From Weissella viridescens (GTDB lineage: Bacteria > Bacillota > Bacilli > Lactobacillales > Lactobacillaceae): DNA of 64,000 nt. Every line of letters starts with the position of its first letter. Positions within the stretch are counted from its first letter, which is position 1. The notes under the pieces were generated by a model. That model did no database searches and was not told the origin of the DNA. It saw nothing but the letters and a program-made list of their open reading frames with translations. This document shows, in pieces, positions 16,040 through 25,429 of the stretch. The stretch covers positions 1 through 64,000 of the forward strand of contig NZ_RHGY01000006.1 of assembly GCF_003862435.1 (NCBI RefSeq), read 5' to 3'. A program made the translations under genes and the position numbers.

Positions 16040-18352
16040 ATGATTGAATCAAAATATACGTGGCAACCGGTTAAACCAGATGCCCAACGTGTTAAAACGT
16101 TAGAAACTGAATATCAACTGCCAGACTTAGTTGCCAAGTATGTGGTAAATCAGGGGCTTGAAACACCTGAAGCGATTCAAGAGTTTTTACAACCAACGAT
16201 GGATGCATTGTATGATCCGACAGCACTTGCTGGAATGGATGCCTCAGTTACGCGCCTCATGCAAGCCATTGAAACTGGCGAACAGATTATTGTTTATGGA
16301 GACTATGATGTTGATGGGATGACGAGTACGGCCATCATGTTTTGGGCACTTGAAATTATGGGAGCTCAGGTTGATTACTTTGTGCCAAGTCGCTTTGAAC
16401 AAGGCTATGGACCTAACCTAGCCAAATATCAAGAACTTGCTGAAAATGGGATGCAACTTTTGGTGACAGTTGATAATGGGGTGACCGGGGTTGATGAAAT
16501 TGCCTGGTTGAAGACGCAAGGTATTGATACCATCGTAACAGATCATCACGAATTGCCCGAACAACTACCAGATGCTGTAGCAGTCGTGCATCCGCGGTTA
16601 CCACGCGAAACTCCAAGTTATCCTTTTGGTGAACTATCAGGGGCAGGGGTCGCTTTTAAAGTAGCCTCTGCGTTACTTGAAGCCCCAGCCGATGAAGTGA
16701 TTGATTTAGCAGCGCTTGGAACTGTTGCGGATATTATGCCGTTGGTTGATGAGAATCGCGTCATTGTTGCCCAAGGATTGATGGCGATGCGTGAAGACCC
16801 ACGTCCAGGGGTCGCAGCCATTTTGGCGATTGCCGGAAAAAATCCAGAAGATTTAGATGCAATGAGCATTGGCTTTACAATCGGTCCGCGTTTAAATGCG
16901 ATTGGTCGCTTAGATAATCCAATGCTGGGTGTGCAGCTCTTATTAAGTGATGAACCTGATGAGGCAGAACCGTTAGCTCAACAAGTCGAAACGCTCAATC
17001 AGGAACGTCAAATTCTTGTTGAAGATATTACGACGGTGGCCACGCAAGAACTAGCTGAGCAAGCAACCGACCATGCAGTTAATATCGTCGTGGGGGAAGG
17101 CTGGCACGAAGGCGTTCTTGGCATTGTAGCGAGTCGCCTGGTTGATGCGACTGGTAAGCCATCAATTGTGTTGGCGAGCGATGGGACACAGGCTAAAGGA
17201 TCAGCGCGTTCAGTCGATGGTTTTGACTTGTTTACACCATTAGATCAACATCGTGAGCTTTTTACTGCTTTCGGTGGGCATGCTGGTGCAGCTGGGATGA
17301 CTTTGCCGTTAGGCAATGTTGCCCAATTACAGACGATTCTGGATGAAGCTGCGGTTACCCAAGATCTTTCAGAAAAAGGTAAACCAGATTTGTCGATTCT
17401 CTCAGAAATGGCGGGGAGCGATTTTAAGCGTGAAACATTCGAAACACTCCAAATGCTCGCGCCGTTTGGAGAGGGAAACCCAGAACCACTCTTTGAAATT
17501 AATGTGAGCGCCGTCCAGCAGGTAAAAACGATGTCTGACGGTAAGCACATCCGCTTTACAGCTGTAACGGATAAGGGAACCTTACCGGTTATTGGCTTCG
17601 GGTTTGGTGCGATTGCGGACCAATTGCAAGGCCATTTCCAAACAATTAAATTGGTTGGATCGATGAGTGAAAATGTGTACCGGGGGATGACAACCTACCA
17701 ACTAATGTTGAAAGATTTGCGTGCCGAGGGATCTTCAATCATGGATTGGCGGACCACAAAGTTAACGCGACAGTTGTTGCAACAAGATGCAGATTATATC
17801 TTTTTTAATAAGAAGAACTATGATCAATTGGCCAGCCAAGTCGGGCCGAATGGTCGCGCCATCTATATTGATGATGCTTACAACTACACCCAGTTAGGAA
17901 CTCTCGCGCTGGTTGATTTACCAAATTCAATTGATGAACTAGGTGACCTATTAAAGTTTGTGCCGGCGCAAGCCGTCGCACCGATTTTCTATACCAAAAC
18001 GCCGGCCTACTTGCAAAAGGTGCCCACTAAGGCGGATTTTGCAAAGGTTTTCCGGTTTGTGCAATCTTTCCAGAATGTGAATTTGTCGGGTCAATTTAAA
18101 CAAGTTGCCCAACATTTGCAAATGGACCAAAGTATGTTGAATTTAATATTTAAGGTGTTTTTGGAAGCTAACTTTGTTACAATAGAAAATGGTTTTTTGA
18201 ATCCAGTTGCCAATCCTAGTACGGTTGATTTAACGGAAACGAAGGCCTATAAAGCGTTTATGATGCGTCGTGAACTAGAAAAGCAACTCATTTATAGTTC
18301 GACGGCAGAACTTGAGGCGTTACTTTCAGATTTGAGTAATCAGGAGAAATAA
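16040..18352 (+). CDS. recJ: Single-stranded-DNA-specific exonuclease RecJ
   Basis: RecJ is a 5' to 3' exonuclease on single-stranded DNA used in recombination and mismatch repair. The 770-residue length matches Gram-positive RecJ with a C-terminal extension. DHH-domain motifs are YGDYDVDGM (about 86-94), VTDHHELPE (about 165), the DHHA1 region GGHAGAAGM and [17 protein letters not shown] precedes ATG 16040. It lies between rnz and apt with spacings of 2 and 5 nt. Confidence 0.96.
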   Translation: MIESKYTWQPVKPDAQRVKTLETEYQLPDLVAKYVVNQGLETPEAIQEFLQPTMDALYDPTALAGMDASVTRLMQAIETGEQIIVYGDYDVDGMTSTAIMFWALEIMGAQVDYFVPSRFEQGYGPNLAKYQELAENGMQLLVTVDNGVTGVDEIAWLKTQGIDTIVTDHHELPEQLPDAVAVVHPRLPRETPSYPFGELSGAGVAFKVASALLEAPADEVIDLAALGTVADIMPLVDENRVIVAQGLMAMREDPRPGVAAILAIAGKNPEDLDAMSIGFTIGPRLNAIGRLDNPMLGVQLLLSDEPDEAEPLAQQVETLNQERQILVEDITTVATQELAEQATDHAVNIVVGEGWHEGVLGIVASRLVDATGKPSIVLASDGTQAKGSARSVDGFDLFTPLDQHRELFTAFGGHAGAAGMTLPLGNVAQLQTILDEAAVTQDLSEKGKPDLSILSEMAGSDFKRETFETLQMLAPFGEGNPEPLFEINVSAVQQVKTMSDGKHIRFTAVTDKGTLPVIGFGFGAIADQLQGHFQTIKLVGSMSENVYRGMTTYQLMLKDLRAEGSSIMDWRTTKLTRQLLQQDADYIFFNKKNYDQLASQVGPNGRAIYIDDAYNYTQLGTLALVDLPNSIDELGDLLKFVPAQAVAPIFYTKTPAYLQKVPTKADFAKVFRFVQSFQNVNLSGQFKQVAQHLQMDQSMLNLIFKVFLEANFVTIENGFLNPVANPSTVDLTETKAYKAFMMRRELEKQLIYSSTAELEALLSDLSNQEK

Positions 18353-18357
18353 AGTAC

Positions 18358-18873
18358 ATGTTAGATTTACATGATTATATTAAAGCGATTCCGGATTTTC
18401 CAGAAGAGGGTATTATTTTCCGTGATATCACACCACTCTTAGCAGATGGTGCGGCTTACCGACAAGCAACATCACAAATTGTTGCTTATGCAAAAGAGCG
18501 TGATGTAAATGTCATTGTTGGGCCTGAGTCACGTGGATTTCTAGTTGGTGCACCAGTCGCCAACGAAATGGGAATCGGTCTTGTGCCAGCCCGTAAGCCA
18601 GGTAAATTGCCTCGTGAAGTTGTTTCTGAGAGTTACCAACTAGAGTATGGTACGGCAAGTCTTGAGATGCATACGGATGCAATCAAGCCTGGTGATAAGG
18701 TTTTGATTACTGATGATTTGCTTGCAACTGGTGGAACCATCGAAGCAACGATCAAGTTGGTTGAAGCTTTGGGTGGAACGGTAGTTGGTCTTGCCTTCTT
18801 TATTGAATTGGCAGGATTAAACGGTCGTGATCGACTTGATGGCTATGATATTCTTGCGTTGCTTGAATACTAA
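18358..18873 (+). CDS. apt: Adenine phosphoribosyltransferase
   Basis: This 171-residue enzyme salvages adenine with PRPP to AMP. The PRPP-binding loop [11 protein letters not shown] (about 120-130) and the [10 protein letters not shown] block are present, and the length is standard. AGGAGA precedes ATG 18358 by ten bases. It is the last gene of the rnz-recJ-apt unit, in the same order as in many Firmicutes where apt follows recJ. Confidence 0.97.
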   Translation: MLDLHDYIKAIPDFPEEGIIFRDITPLLADGAAYRQATSQIVAYAKERDVNVIVGPESRGFLVGAPVANEMGIGLVPARKPGKLPREVVSESYQLEYGTASLEMHTDAIKPGDKVLITDDLLATGGTIEATIKLVEALGGTVVGLAFFIELAGLNGRDRLDGYDILALLEY

Positions 18874-18889
18874 ACAAATCAAAATAAAC

Positions 18890-18927
18890 AAAAGCCCATT
18901 GCGCTGGATAACGCAGTGGGCTTTTTA
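18890..18927. terminator. Terminator shared by apt and the convergent lexA-like gene
   Basis: AAAGCCCATTGCG pairs with CGCAGTGGGCTTT across CTGGATAA, T-run on the plus side and A-run on the other. Confidence 0.88.
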
Positions 18928-19536
18928 TTGGATGTTTGGACGATAAAGACTCATGACTTTACCAAGAATTGTTAATGAGCGCGAAATGACTGGGGTCAGT
19001 TTGGTATTTTCTGGTTCAAGTCGAAAGTGATCGGCTTCATGAAAAAAACGATAGACCTGTTTTGGATATTCGGGTAAATCAACTAAGACGATATCGCCGT
19101 CATCGGCATCGTCTTGACGATGGACAATCAACATATCACCAGGTAAAATCCCTAGATCAATCATGTTCGCATTTTGCTGAGCGACAATAAAAAAGGCTTC
19201 CTGATCGGCAATCAACTGCTCTGGAACAGGGACGTAGTCGACGTCCTCGCTGTTTTCAATATTGTTTTCTAAATCAAAGCGCGGCACCATGTTTAATGAG
19301 GCTGGTGCTTGTTCAAGGACGCGTAAGCCACTCGGCGTGACGTGTAGAGAACGGGACTTGCCATCTTTTTTCGTTAACAATCCTTTCTTAATCAGACGGT
19401 TAATGTGACCGTGCACGGTGGCAGTTGAAGATAAATGAACGCGGGCCGCAATTTCACGCATGGTAGGTGCATATCCAGTTAGTGTTTGCTGTTCATGGAT
19501 ATATCTTAGAATTGCAATTTGTTTTGATTCAGCCAT
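18925..19536 (-). CDS. LexA-family repressor lacking self-cleavage residues
   Basis: The 203-residue protein aligns to LexA end to end. The N-terminal winged helix is well kept (GYAPTMREIAARV and STATVHGHINRL, about 21-48), as is the C-terminal fold (MIDLGILPGDMLIV, HFRLEPEN, LTILGKVMSLYR). However, the catalytic Ser of GDSM is replaced (N122-A-N124-M), the catalytic Lys of TVKRF is Tyr162 (QVYRF), and no Ala-Gly cleavage bond is found where expected (about 84-92, VPRFDLENN). It should bind DNA but not cleave itself with RecA. Start ATG 19536 is taken from the LexA N-terminus; ATG 19548 is possible. I leave the symbol blank because SOS function is doubtful. Confidence 0.88.
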   Translation of the reverse strand: MAESKQIAILRYIHEQQTLTGYAPTMREIAARVHLSSTATVHGHINRLIKKGLLTKKDGKSRSLHVTPSGLRVLEQAPASLNMVPRFDLENNIENSEDVDYVPVPEQLIADQEAFFIVAQQNANMIDLGILPGDMLIVHRQDDADDGDIVLVDLPEYPKQVYRFFHEADHFRLEPENTKLTPVISRSLTILGKVMSLYRPNIQ

Positions 19537-19589
19537 TTTTTCACTCATTTCGCATTTTTTAATATAATAAGCCAAAAAATAGATAATTA

Positions 19590-19602
19590 CCAATCGAATT
19601 GG
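19590..19602. promoter_or_regulatory. Palindrome between the lexA-like gene and the DUF896 gene
   Basis: CCAAT-CGA-ATTGG is a perfect inverted repeat in the divergent intergenic region, 54 nt upstream of the repressor start. It is a candidate operator for the divergent repressor. No standard Gram-positive SOS box (CGAAC-N4-GTTCG type) was seen here. Confidence 0.4.
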
Positions 19603-19654
19603 CTTAATTCATGTTAAAATATAAAGCAGAAGATTAAAAGGAGACGTGAGAATT

Positions 19655-20014
19655 ATGGCTGAAAATGAAGATAAGCAAATCAAAGAAGTTGATTTAGAAG
19701 TTGATCCGGTAAGTACAGAAGATATTGAACACGATGCTTCTGAAGCTGAAGATAGTCAAGCGCCAGTAGATGACCACATGGTCGCTGTGCGTGAACGTAT
19801 CAATGAATTGGCTGCTAAGGCTAAGACTGATGAAGGTTTGACTGAAGAAGAAACTAAGGAACGCGCTGACTTACGTCAAGAATTCTTAGATAACTTCCGT
19901 AACTCATTCCGTTCACAAATTGAAATGTTGCAAGTCTACGATGACGATGGTAATGAAGTGACCCCTGAAAAGGTCCGTCAAATCCAACGTGATAAAGGTT
20001 TGCGTGACGACTAA
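19655..20014 (+). CDS. DUF896 family protein with acidic N-terminal extension
   Basis: The C-terminal part (about 45-119) is a DUF896/YnzC-type small protein: RINELAAKAKTDEGLTEEE, a LRQEFLDNFRNSFRSQ helix and DGNEVTPEKVRQIQ. The first 45 residues form a strongly acidic extension not usual in these 75-80 residue proteins. The molecular role of the family is not established; in Bacillus a related gene lies near the SOS genes. AAGGAGA precedes ATG 19655, with 119 residues total. It is divergent from the lexA-like repressor, which mirrors the lexA-yneAB-ynzC neighbourhood in Bacillus. Confidence 0.88.
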   Translation: MAENEDKQIKEVDLEVDPVSTEDIEHDASEAEDSQAPVDDHMVAVRERINELAAKAKTDEGLTEEETKERADLRQEFLDNFRNSFRSQIEMLQVYDDDGNEVTPEKVRQIQRDKGLRDD

Positions 20015-20065
20015 TTGGCGTAACCAATTGATTAAATTAAACTGAATAATTAAATGGAGAGTATC

Positions 20066-20299
20066 ATGAGCACAGGAATTTGGATTTTGATTGTTGTAGT
20101 AGCAGCTTTGGTAGGAGCCGCCGGTGGTTTCTTTTTGGCGCGTCGCACAATGGAGAGTTATTTAAAGAAGAACCCACCCATTAGTGAAGATATGATGCGT
20201 TCAATGATGACGTCAATGGGGCAAAAGCCTTCACAAAAGAAGTTGAATCAAATGATGGCGCAAATGAAGGCCCAATCAGCACAATCAAATAAGAAGTAA
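20066..20299 (+). CDS. YneF family small membrane protein
   Basis: This 77-residue protein is of the YneF (UPF0154) family: one N-terminal membrane segment (about 4-26), then [32 protein letters not shown] and a basic tail. Function is unknown. I chose ATG 20066, preceded by GGAGAG; an ATG four codons earlier overlaps that site. It follows the DUF896 gene by about 50 nt and ends at a perfect palindromic terminator. Confidence 0.9.
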   Translation: MSTGIWILIVVVAALVGAAGGFFLARRTMESYLKKNPPISEDMMRSMMTSMGQKPSQKKLNQMMAQMKAQSAQSNKK

Positions 20300-20304
20300 A
20301 CAAA

Positions 20305-20336
20305 AAAGGTTACCCAATTGGGTAACCTTTTTTTAT
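20305..20336. terminator. Bidirectional terminator between yneF-like gene and plsC
   Basis: AAAAGGTTACCCAA and TTGGGTAACCTTTT form a perfect stem with T/A runs on both sides, serving two convergent genes. Confidence 0.92.
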
Positions 20337-20968
20337 TTTGCTTTAGGATCAACATAGACAAAGTTAGGATCAAGTTGCGTATCCAAGTCTTTGAAAGCAT
20401 CAAGTAATTGCTTATCGATGGCTGCTGTTGTCTCATCGTTTAATTTCATTTTTTTATCAATTGAGATGGGCTTACCAACACCAATAGCTACGTGACCGCG
20501 TTTAAAGGGGTTGAACAGTTCGCCTAGCGTTAAGGGACCTTGGTAAACAACCGGAACAAGGGGCTTACCAGCAGTTTTAGCAATCACAACTGAACCGCCC
20601 TTTAGTTTTTGAGAATGCCGTGATCCGGATGGGAACATGATTAAACTCAAATCCGTTTTCTTTAAAATATTGACCGGTGTTTTAATGGCTGAAAGACCTG
20701 GATTTTCACGATCCACCGAAAAGGCATTGGCATGAACTAAAATCCAGCGTAAAATAGGGTTCTTAAAGAGTTCTTTTTTGGCCATAAAAGCAAAACGCTT
20801 CGGCCAGGCCATCATGGCAAAGTAAATCATATCCCAAAGGGCCCGATGGGGGCCAACGATGATGTAGTTATCAGAAGTTGGTAAATTTTCTTTACCAACG
20901 ACACGATAGCGACCATTGAATACCCAAAGAATAAATGCGACGACATAGCGTCCTGCTGTATAAAACAT
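20333..20968 (-). CDS. plsC: 1-acyl-sn-glycerol-3-phosphate acyltransferase
   Basis: PlsC adds the second acyl chain to lysophosphatidic acid in phospholipid synthesis at the inner membrane face. The 211-residue protein has the catalytic HX4D motif (HRALWD, about 41-46) and block III FPSGSR, where most homologues have FPEGTR. An N-terminal hydrophobic stretch (about 1-18) may anchor it. The minus-strand start at 20968 has an AGGAGG-type site upstream. It is convergent with the YneF-like gene and divergent from the methyltransferase-like gene. Confidence 0.93.
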   Translation of the reverse strand: MFYTAGRYVVAFILWVFNGRYRVVGKENLPTSDNYIIVGPHRALWDMIYFAMMAWPKRFAFMAKKELFKNPILRWILVHANAFSVDRENPGLSAIKTPVNILKKTDLSLIMFPSGSRHSQKLKGGSVVIAKTAGKPLVPVVYQGPLTLGELFNPFKRGHVAIGVGKPISIDKKMKLNDETTAAIDKQLLDAFKDLDTQLDPNFVYVDPKAK

Positions 20969-21046
20969 AATTAACCTCCTGATTGTGACAGTATATTATC
21001 CCATACGGGTTGGCGCATGGCAATGGATGAGAAGCGGAGTAAAGCA

Positions 21047-21811
21047 ATGGATGTAGAATTAAAACCAGGTGAACGTATTGATATGTTATATCAAGATCAA
21101 GTTCATATTATTCAAAGTAAAGATGTTTTTTCATTTTCACTTGATGCAGTTTTGTTAGCTAATTTCGCTAACCCAAGAAAAAATGGGCGAGGTTTGACCG
21201 TTGATTTAGGGACTGGTAATGGGGCCATTCCATTATTCATGGCCCATAAGGTGCAAGGTCAAATTGTCGGTGTTGAGATCCAACCTGAGTTAGCCGAAAT
21301 GGCCCGACGATCGGTAGCGATGAACCACCTTGAAGACAAGATTACCATTAAAAATGAAGATATGCGGGATATCTTTAATGATATTCGACCTGGAAGTGCG
21401 GATACCGTTGTGTCAAATCCACCATATTTTGCGGTTGACTCAGAAAAAACAGTGATGAAAGAGGATGAGCATTATGCAATTGCCCGTCATGAAATTAAAG
21501 CTGATTTAACATTGGTCACGAAAACAGCGAACAAACTTTTGAAAAATAAAGCGCATTTGTATATGGTACATCGGCCTGATCGTTTATTTGAAATTCTCGA
21601 TGCATTGCGAGCGGCTCACTTATCACCTAAAAAATTACAGTTTGTTTATCCAAAGCCCAATTCAGAAGCCAACATCGTTTTAATCGATGCCATTAAAGAT
21701 GGGGATGGGACTGGCGCGCGGATTCTGCCACCAATCATCACCCATAATCCGGATGGAAGTTATCGCCAAGAAATTTTAGATATTTATGAAGGCAACAACC
21801 AGGATGACTAA
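21047..21811 (+). CDS. tRNA1(Val) adenine-N6 methyltransferase-like protein (YabB/TrmN6 type)
   Basis: This 254-residue SAM-dependent methyltransferase carries motif [16 protein letters not shown] (about residues 52-66) and the N6-adenine/glutamine catalytic motif SNPPYF (about 126-131). It is closest to the YabB/YfiC family, which includes tRNA1(Val) A37 N6-methyltransferase. I chose ATG 21047, with GCGGAG seven bases upstream; the frame is open to an ATG at 21017 without support. It overlaps the GIY-YIG gene by 8 nt, the same pair order (yabB-yazA) as in Bacillus and many lactic acid bacteria. Confidence 0.9.
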   Translation: MDVELKPGERIDMLYQDQVHIIQSKDVFSFSLDAVLLANFANPRKNGRGLTVDLGTGNGAIPLFMAHKVQGQIVGVEIQPELAEMARRSVAMNHLEDKITIKNEDMRDIFNDIRPGSADTVVSNPPYFAVDSEKTVMKEDEHYAIARHEIKADLTLVTKTANKLLKNKAHLYMVHRPDRLFEILDALRAAHLSPKKLQFVYPKPNSEANIVLIDAIKDGDGTGARILPPIITHNPDGSYRQEILDIYEGNNQDD

Positions 21812-22076
21812 ACAGTATTATATGTATGTTTTGTTAACGGCGGATGGCTTGTTTTATGGTGGTTTTACTGATGATGTGGGTAAACGCTTAGCCACCCATA
21901 ATGCCGGTAAAGGCGCTAAATTCACGCGTCCTAAGGCACGGCGTCCACTACGCTTGTTATATGCAGAAGCTTTTGACAATAAAAGTGACGCATTGAAGGC
22001 AGAGGCGGCCTTTAAAAAATTAAACCGGGCAAAAAAGGAAGTGTTTTTGCATGAACACGATGTCTTTGATTTTTAG
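21804..22076 (+). CDS. GIY-YIG domain protein (UPF0213, YazA type)
   Basis: This 90-residue protein is a stand-alone GIY-YIG nuclease-fold domain: MYVLLTADG and [17 protein letters not shown] hold the first Tyr, the second Tyr-Gly block and the catalytic Arg, and GKGAKFTR plus a conserved Glu ([10 protein letters not shown]) follow. The biological role of the family is not firmly known. I prefer ATG 21804, overlapping the methyltransferase stop with GAAGG upstream; ATG 21786 is possible. Confidence 0.9.
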   Translation: MTKQYYMYVLLTADGLFYGGFTDDVGKRLATHNAGKGAKFTRPKARRPLRLLYAEAFDNKSDALKAEAAFKKLNRAKKEVFLHEHDVFDF

Positions 22077-22078
22077 AC

Positions 22079-22107
22079 TTGCAGTCTGTTTTGAAATCAT
22101 GTAAAAT
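22079..22107 (+). promoter_or_regulatory. Putative rpsB promoter
   Basis: TTGCAG (22079-22084) and TAAAAT (22102-22107) are 17 nt apart, right after the GIY-YIG stop codon. Transcription would start near 22114 and leave a leader of about 117 nt. Confidence 0.65.
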
Positions 22108-22141
22108 ATCTTATTGTTCGTGAAATCGGACAAAATACGCA

Positions 22142-22200
22142 CTAATTTCAATAGTTTGGCAGGTGCCCCAACTGGGTCGTCGAATTACAGGCGAAATTAG
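22142..22200 (+). ncRNA. Candidate structured leader of rpsB (S2 autoregulation)
   Basis: CTAATTTC (22142-22149) pairs perfectly with GAAATTAG (22193-22200), closing a domain with an inner hairpin (AGTT-T-GGC, loop AGGT, GCC-CC-AACT; 22153-22173) and a small second helix (22179-22181 with 22190-22192). The fold is a possible three-way junction ending about 15 nt before the ribosome-binding site. Ribosomal protein leaders that bind S2 are known in other bacteria; that this is one is inference. Confidence 0.5.
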
Positions 22201-22230
22201 GTGGAAAAACATTTGGAGGAAGATATACTC

Positions 22231-23019
22231 ATGGCAGTAATCTCAATGAAGCAATTGCTTGAAGCCGGTGTCCACTTCGGTCACCAAACTCGTCGTTGGA
22301 ACCCAAAGATGAAGGAATTCATCTTTACGGAACGTAACGGTATCTACATCATCGATTTGCAAAAGACAGTTAAGTTGGTTGATAAGGCCTACAACTTCAT
22401 GCGCGATGAAGCAGCTGATGGTGCTATCTTCTTGTTCGTTGGAACTAAGAAGCAAGCCCAAGACGCCATTGCTGAAGAAGCTACGCGTGCTAACCAATAC
22501 TTCGTTAACCACCGTTGGTTGGGTGGAACTTTGACAAACTGGGAAACAATCCAAAAGCGTGTTGCACGTTTGAAGGAATTGCGTGCCATGTCTGAAGACG
22601 GTACTTTTGAAGTATTGCCAAAGAAGGAAGTTTCATTGTTGATCAAGCAACGTGAAAAGTTGGAAAAGTTCTTGGGTGGTATCGCTGACATGCCACGTAT
22701 CCCTGATGTTATGTACATCGTGGATCCACACAAGGAACAATTGGCTGTTGAAGAAGCACACAAGTTGAACATTCCTATCGTGGCTATGGTCGACACAAAT
22801 GCTGATCCAGACCAAATCGATGTTATCATCCCATCTAACGATGATGCTATTCGTGCCGTTCGTTTGATCACTGCTAAGATGGCAGATGCAATCATCGAAG
22901 GTAACCAAGGTGAAGACTCAGTTGAAGAAGAATTGACTGCAGTTAACGCAGAAGAAGACGGTCGTGTTGACACAATCGTTGACTTGACTGAACTTGTTGA
23001 AGGTAACAAGGAAGTTTAA
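22231..23019 (+). CDS. rpsB: Small ribosomal subunit protein S2 (uS2)
   Basis: S2 is a late-assembling protein of the 30S subunit. The 262-residue protein has the typical N-terminus [22 protein letters not shown], the RWLGGTLTN block and an acidic C-terminal tail. I chose ATG 22231, with TTGGAGGAAG upstream; an upstream in-frame start (GTG 22201) is not family-like. It has its own promoter, a structured leader and a terminator separating it from tsf. Codon use is biased towards AAG, GTT and similar codons, as in highly expressed genes. Confidence 0.98.
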   Translation: MAVISMKQLLEAGVHFGHQTRRWNPKMKEFIFTERNGIYIIDLQKTVKLVDKAYNFMRDEAADGAIFLFVGTKKQAQDAIAEEATRANQYFVNHRWLGGTLTNWETIQKRVARLKELRAMSEDGTFEVLPKKEVSLLIKQREKLEKFLGGIADMPRIPDVMYIVDPHKEQLAVEEAHKLNIPIVAMVDTNADPDQIDVIIPSNDDAIRAVRLITAKMADAIIEGNQGEDSVEEELTAVNAEEDGRVDTIVDLTELVEGNKEV

Positions 23020-23026
23020 GTGAAAT

Positions 23027-23060
23027 AAAACTACAAGTCTTGTACTTGTAGTTTTTTTTT
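23027..23060 (+). terminator. Terminator after rpsB
   Basis: AAACTACAAGT and ACTTGTAGTTT pair around CTTGT and end in ten T residues. Confidence 0.92.
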
Positions 23061-23170
23061 ATGAATTCACAGATAGTTTTGAAGATATTGTGAAAATAGC
23101 TAGAAATTCCGCTGAATTTCAGTTATACTGAATTAGAAAAAATTATGCATTAAACAAGGAGACCACAAAA

Positions 23171-24046
23171 ATGGCAATTAAAGCTGCTCAAGTTAAAGAA
23201 TTACGTGAAATGACTGGTGTTGGAATGATGGACGCCAAGAAGGCTTTGGTAGAAACAGACGGAGATATGGAAAAGGCCGTTGATGTTTTGCGCGAAAAGG
23301 GAATGGCAAAGGCCGCTAAGAAGGCTGATGCTGTTGCTGCTGAAGGAATGACATTCGTTGTTGAAGCTGGAAACAAGGCTGCAATCATCGAATTGAACTC
23401 ACAAACTGACTTCGTTGCTGGAAACAAGGAATTTAATGACTTGTTGAAGACGGTTGCACAAACAATCGTTGATAACGAACCAGCTGATGTTGAAGCTGCT
23501 TTGAACTTGGACATTGATGGCGAAACAATGAACGAATTGATCATTCACACAACTCAAGTGACTGGTGAAAAGATTACATTGCGTCGTTTCCAAGTCATTG
23601 AAAAGCAAGACGGACAATCAATGGGAATCTACTCACACATGGGTGGACGTATCTCAGCAATCGTTCTTCTTGACGGTGCCGATGATGATACAGCTAAGGA
23701 CGTTGCAATGCACGTTGCTGCTATCAACCCTAAGTTCATTTCAAGCGACCAAGTGCCTGAAGACCAATTGGCACACGAAAAGGAAGTCTTGATGAACGCT
23801 GAAGATCTTGAAGGTAAGCCTGAAAACATCAAGGAAAAGATGGTTGAAGGACGTTTGAAGAAGTATCTTTCAGAAATCTCATTGAACGACCAACCTTACG
23901 TTAAGGGTGACGGTAAGGAAACTGTCAGCGAATACGTTTCATCTAAGGGTGGTAAGGTAGTTGAATTCGTTCGCTACGAAGTTGGTGAAGGTATGGAAAA
24001 GGCTGAAAACGACTTCGCTGCTGAAGTTGCTGCACAAATTGGTTAA
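23171..24046 (+). CDS. tsf: Translation elongation factor Ts
   Basis: EF-Ts is the nucleotide exchange factor of EF-Tu. The 291 residues include the N-terminal UBA-like domain with the [12 protein letters not shown] signature, the core with [10 protein letters not shown] (about residues 76-85) and a C-terminal dimerisation module. AAGGAGA precedes ATG 23171. A TATACT box at 23124-23129 is a plausible -10 for a separate promoter, so tsf-pyrH-frr can be transcribed apart from rpsB. Confidence 0.98.
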   Translation: MAIKAAQVKELREMTGVGMMDAKKALVETDGDMEKAVDVLREKGMAKAAKKADAVAAEGMTFVVEAGNKAAIIELNSQTDFVAGNKEFNDLLKTVAQTIVDNEPADVEAALNLDIDGETMNELIIHTTQVTGEKITLRRFQVIEKQDGQSMGIYSHMGGRISAIVLLDGADDDTAKDVAMHVAAINPKFISSDQVPEDQLAHEKEVLMNAEDLEGKPENIKEKMVEGRLKKYLSEISLNDQPYVKGDGKETVSEYVSSKGGKVVEFVRYEVGEGMEKAENDFAAEVAAQIG

Positions 24047-24073
24047 TCCGAACTAGTAGAGGATAGATAAATC

Positions 24074-24799
24074 ATGGCAAATGTTAAATATAAGCGTATT
24101 TTATTGAAATTGTCCGGGGAAGCTTTAGCTGGGGAACGTGGTTTTGGAATTGATCCAGAAACGGTTACTCAAGTTGCAGCTGACATTAAGGATGTCTATG
24201 AGCTTGGAATTGAAATTGCCATTGTTGTTGGTGGTGGAAATCTATGGCGTGGTGAAGCCGGTGCCCAAATGGGTATGGAACGCGCCCAAGCTGACTATGT
24301 GGGGATGTTAGGAACAACAATGAACGCCTTGGCATTGCAAGATGCTTTGGAATCAGCTGGTGTACCAACACGTGTCCAAACTGCGATTGAAATGCGTCAA
24401 GTTGCCGAACCTTACGTCCGTCGTAAGGCTGTCCGTCATCTGGAAAAGGGTCGTGTTGTGATTTTTGGTGCCGGAACTGGTTCACCATACTTCTCAACTG
24501 ATACAACTGCCGCTTTGCGTGCAGCTGAAATCAATGCCGAAGCGATTCTGATGGCCAAGAATGGGGTTGATGGTGTTTACTCAGCTGATCCTCGTACTAA
24601 TCCAGATGCAACTATGTTTGAATCATTAACACACGAAGATATTATTGAAAAAGATTTGAAGGTTATGGACTCAACTGCCTCAACCCTTGCACGTGATAAC
24701 GATATTAACCTTGTGATTTTCAATATGAATACACCTGGTAACATCGAACGTGTGGTTGAAGGTGAAAACGTTGGAACTACCGTGGAGGCTAGTCATTAA
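24074..24799 (+). CDS. pyrH: Uridylate kinase (UMP kinase)
   Basis: This 241-residue amino-acid-kinase-fold enzyme phosphorylates UMP to UDP. Motifs are [11 protein letters not shown] at the N-terminus, [11 protein letters not shown], and [24 protein letters not shown] precedes ATG 24074. The last base of its stop codon is the first base of the frr ATG, so translation of the two is coupled. The tsf-pyrH-frr order is typical of bacteria. Confidence 0.97.
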   Translation: MANVKYKRILLKLSGEALAGERGFGIDPETVTQVAADIKDVYELGIEIAIVVGGGNLWRGEAGAQMGMERAQADYVGMLGTTMNALALQDALESAGVPTRVQTAIEMRQVAEPYVRRKAVRHLEKGRVVIFGAGTGSPYFSTDTTAALRAAEINAEAILMAKNGVDGVYSADPRTNPDATMFESLTHEDIIEKDLKVMDSTASTLARDNDINLVIFNMNTPGNIERVVEGENVGTTVEASH

Positions 24800-25356
24800 T
24801 GGCAAACGAAATTATCGAGCAAGCGCAAGATAAGATGGCAAAAGCCAACGATTCTTTGCGTAAAGAATTAAGCGAAATTCGCGCTGGGGTAGCAAACCCT
24901 TCAATTTTACGTAATGTCAATGTTGATTACTATGGTGCCGAAACACCATTGAACCAAATTGCATCAATTTCTGTACCAGAAGCACGTGTGCTTTTGATTA
25001 CACCTTTTGATAAGTCAGCTTTGAAGGACATCGAACGAGCTTTGTTCGCTGCCGATCTTGGGTTGACACCTGCCAATGACGGTTCTGTCATCCGTTTGGT
25101 AATCCCTGCTTTGACTGAAGAGAGTCGTAAGGACTTAGCTAAGGAAGTTAAGGGAATTGCTGAAAAGTCAAAGGTCGCTGTTCGTTCAGCGCGCCGTGAC
25201 GCAATGGATGCAAGTAAGCGTGCTTTGAAAGATGGTGATTTGTCTGAAGACGAAGCCCACCAATTAGAAGATGATATCCAAAAAGCAACTGATGCTGCTA
25301 CTAAGCAAGTTGATGAAATTGCTGCGGATAAAGAAAAAGAATTACTTACAATTTAA
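24799..25356 (+). CDS. frr: Ribosome recycling factor
   Basis: RRF splits post-termination ribosomes together with EF-G. The 185-residue length and motifs ([50 protein letters not shown]) are standard. It starts at ATG 24799, overlapping the pyrH stop, and ends at a terminator. Confidence 0.98.
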   Translation: MANEIIEQAQDKMAKANDSLRKELSEIRAGVANPSILRNVNVDYYGAETPLNQIASISVPEARVLLITPFDKSALKDIERALFAADLGLTPANDGSVIRLVIPALTEESRKDLAKEVKGIAEKSKVAVRSARRDAMDASKRALKDGDLSEDEAHQLEDDIQKATDAATKQVDEIAADKEKELLTI

Positions 25357-25364
25357 TTTCAGCT

Positions 25365-25407
25365 TAAAAGCAGTTATCAGGTCCACCGACCTGGGGCTGC
25401 TTTTTTG
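25365..25407 (+). terminator. Terminator after frr
   Basis: AAGCAG and CTGCTT enclose AGGTC/GACCT in an interrupted stem, followed by T6. Confidence 0.85.
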
Positions 25408-25429
25408 TCTATGATTTAAGGGAAGAACA

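Noticed and set aside
22389-23009. Open frame of 206 codons opposite rpsB
   Set aside because: Same kind of shadow frame opposite a highly expressed gene.
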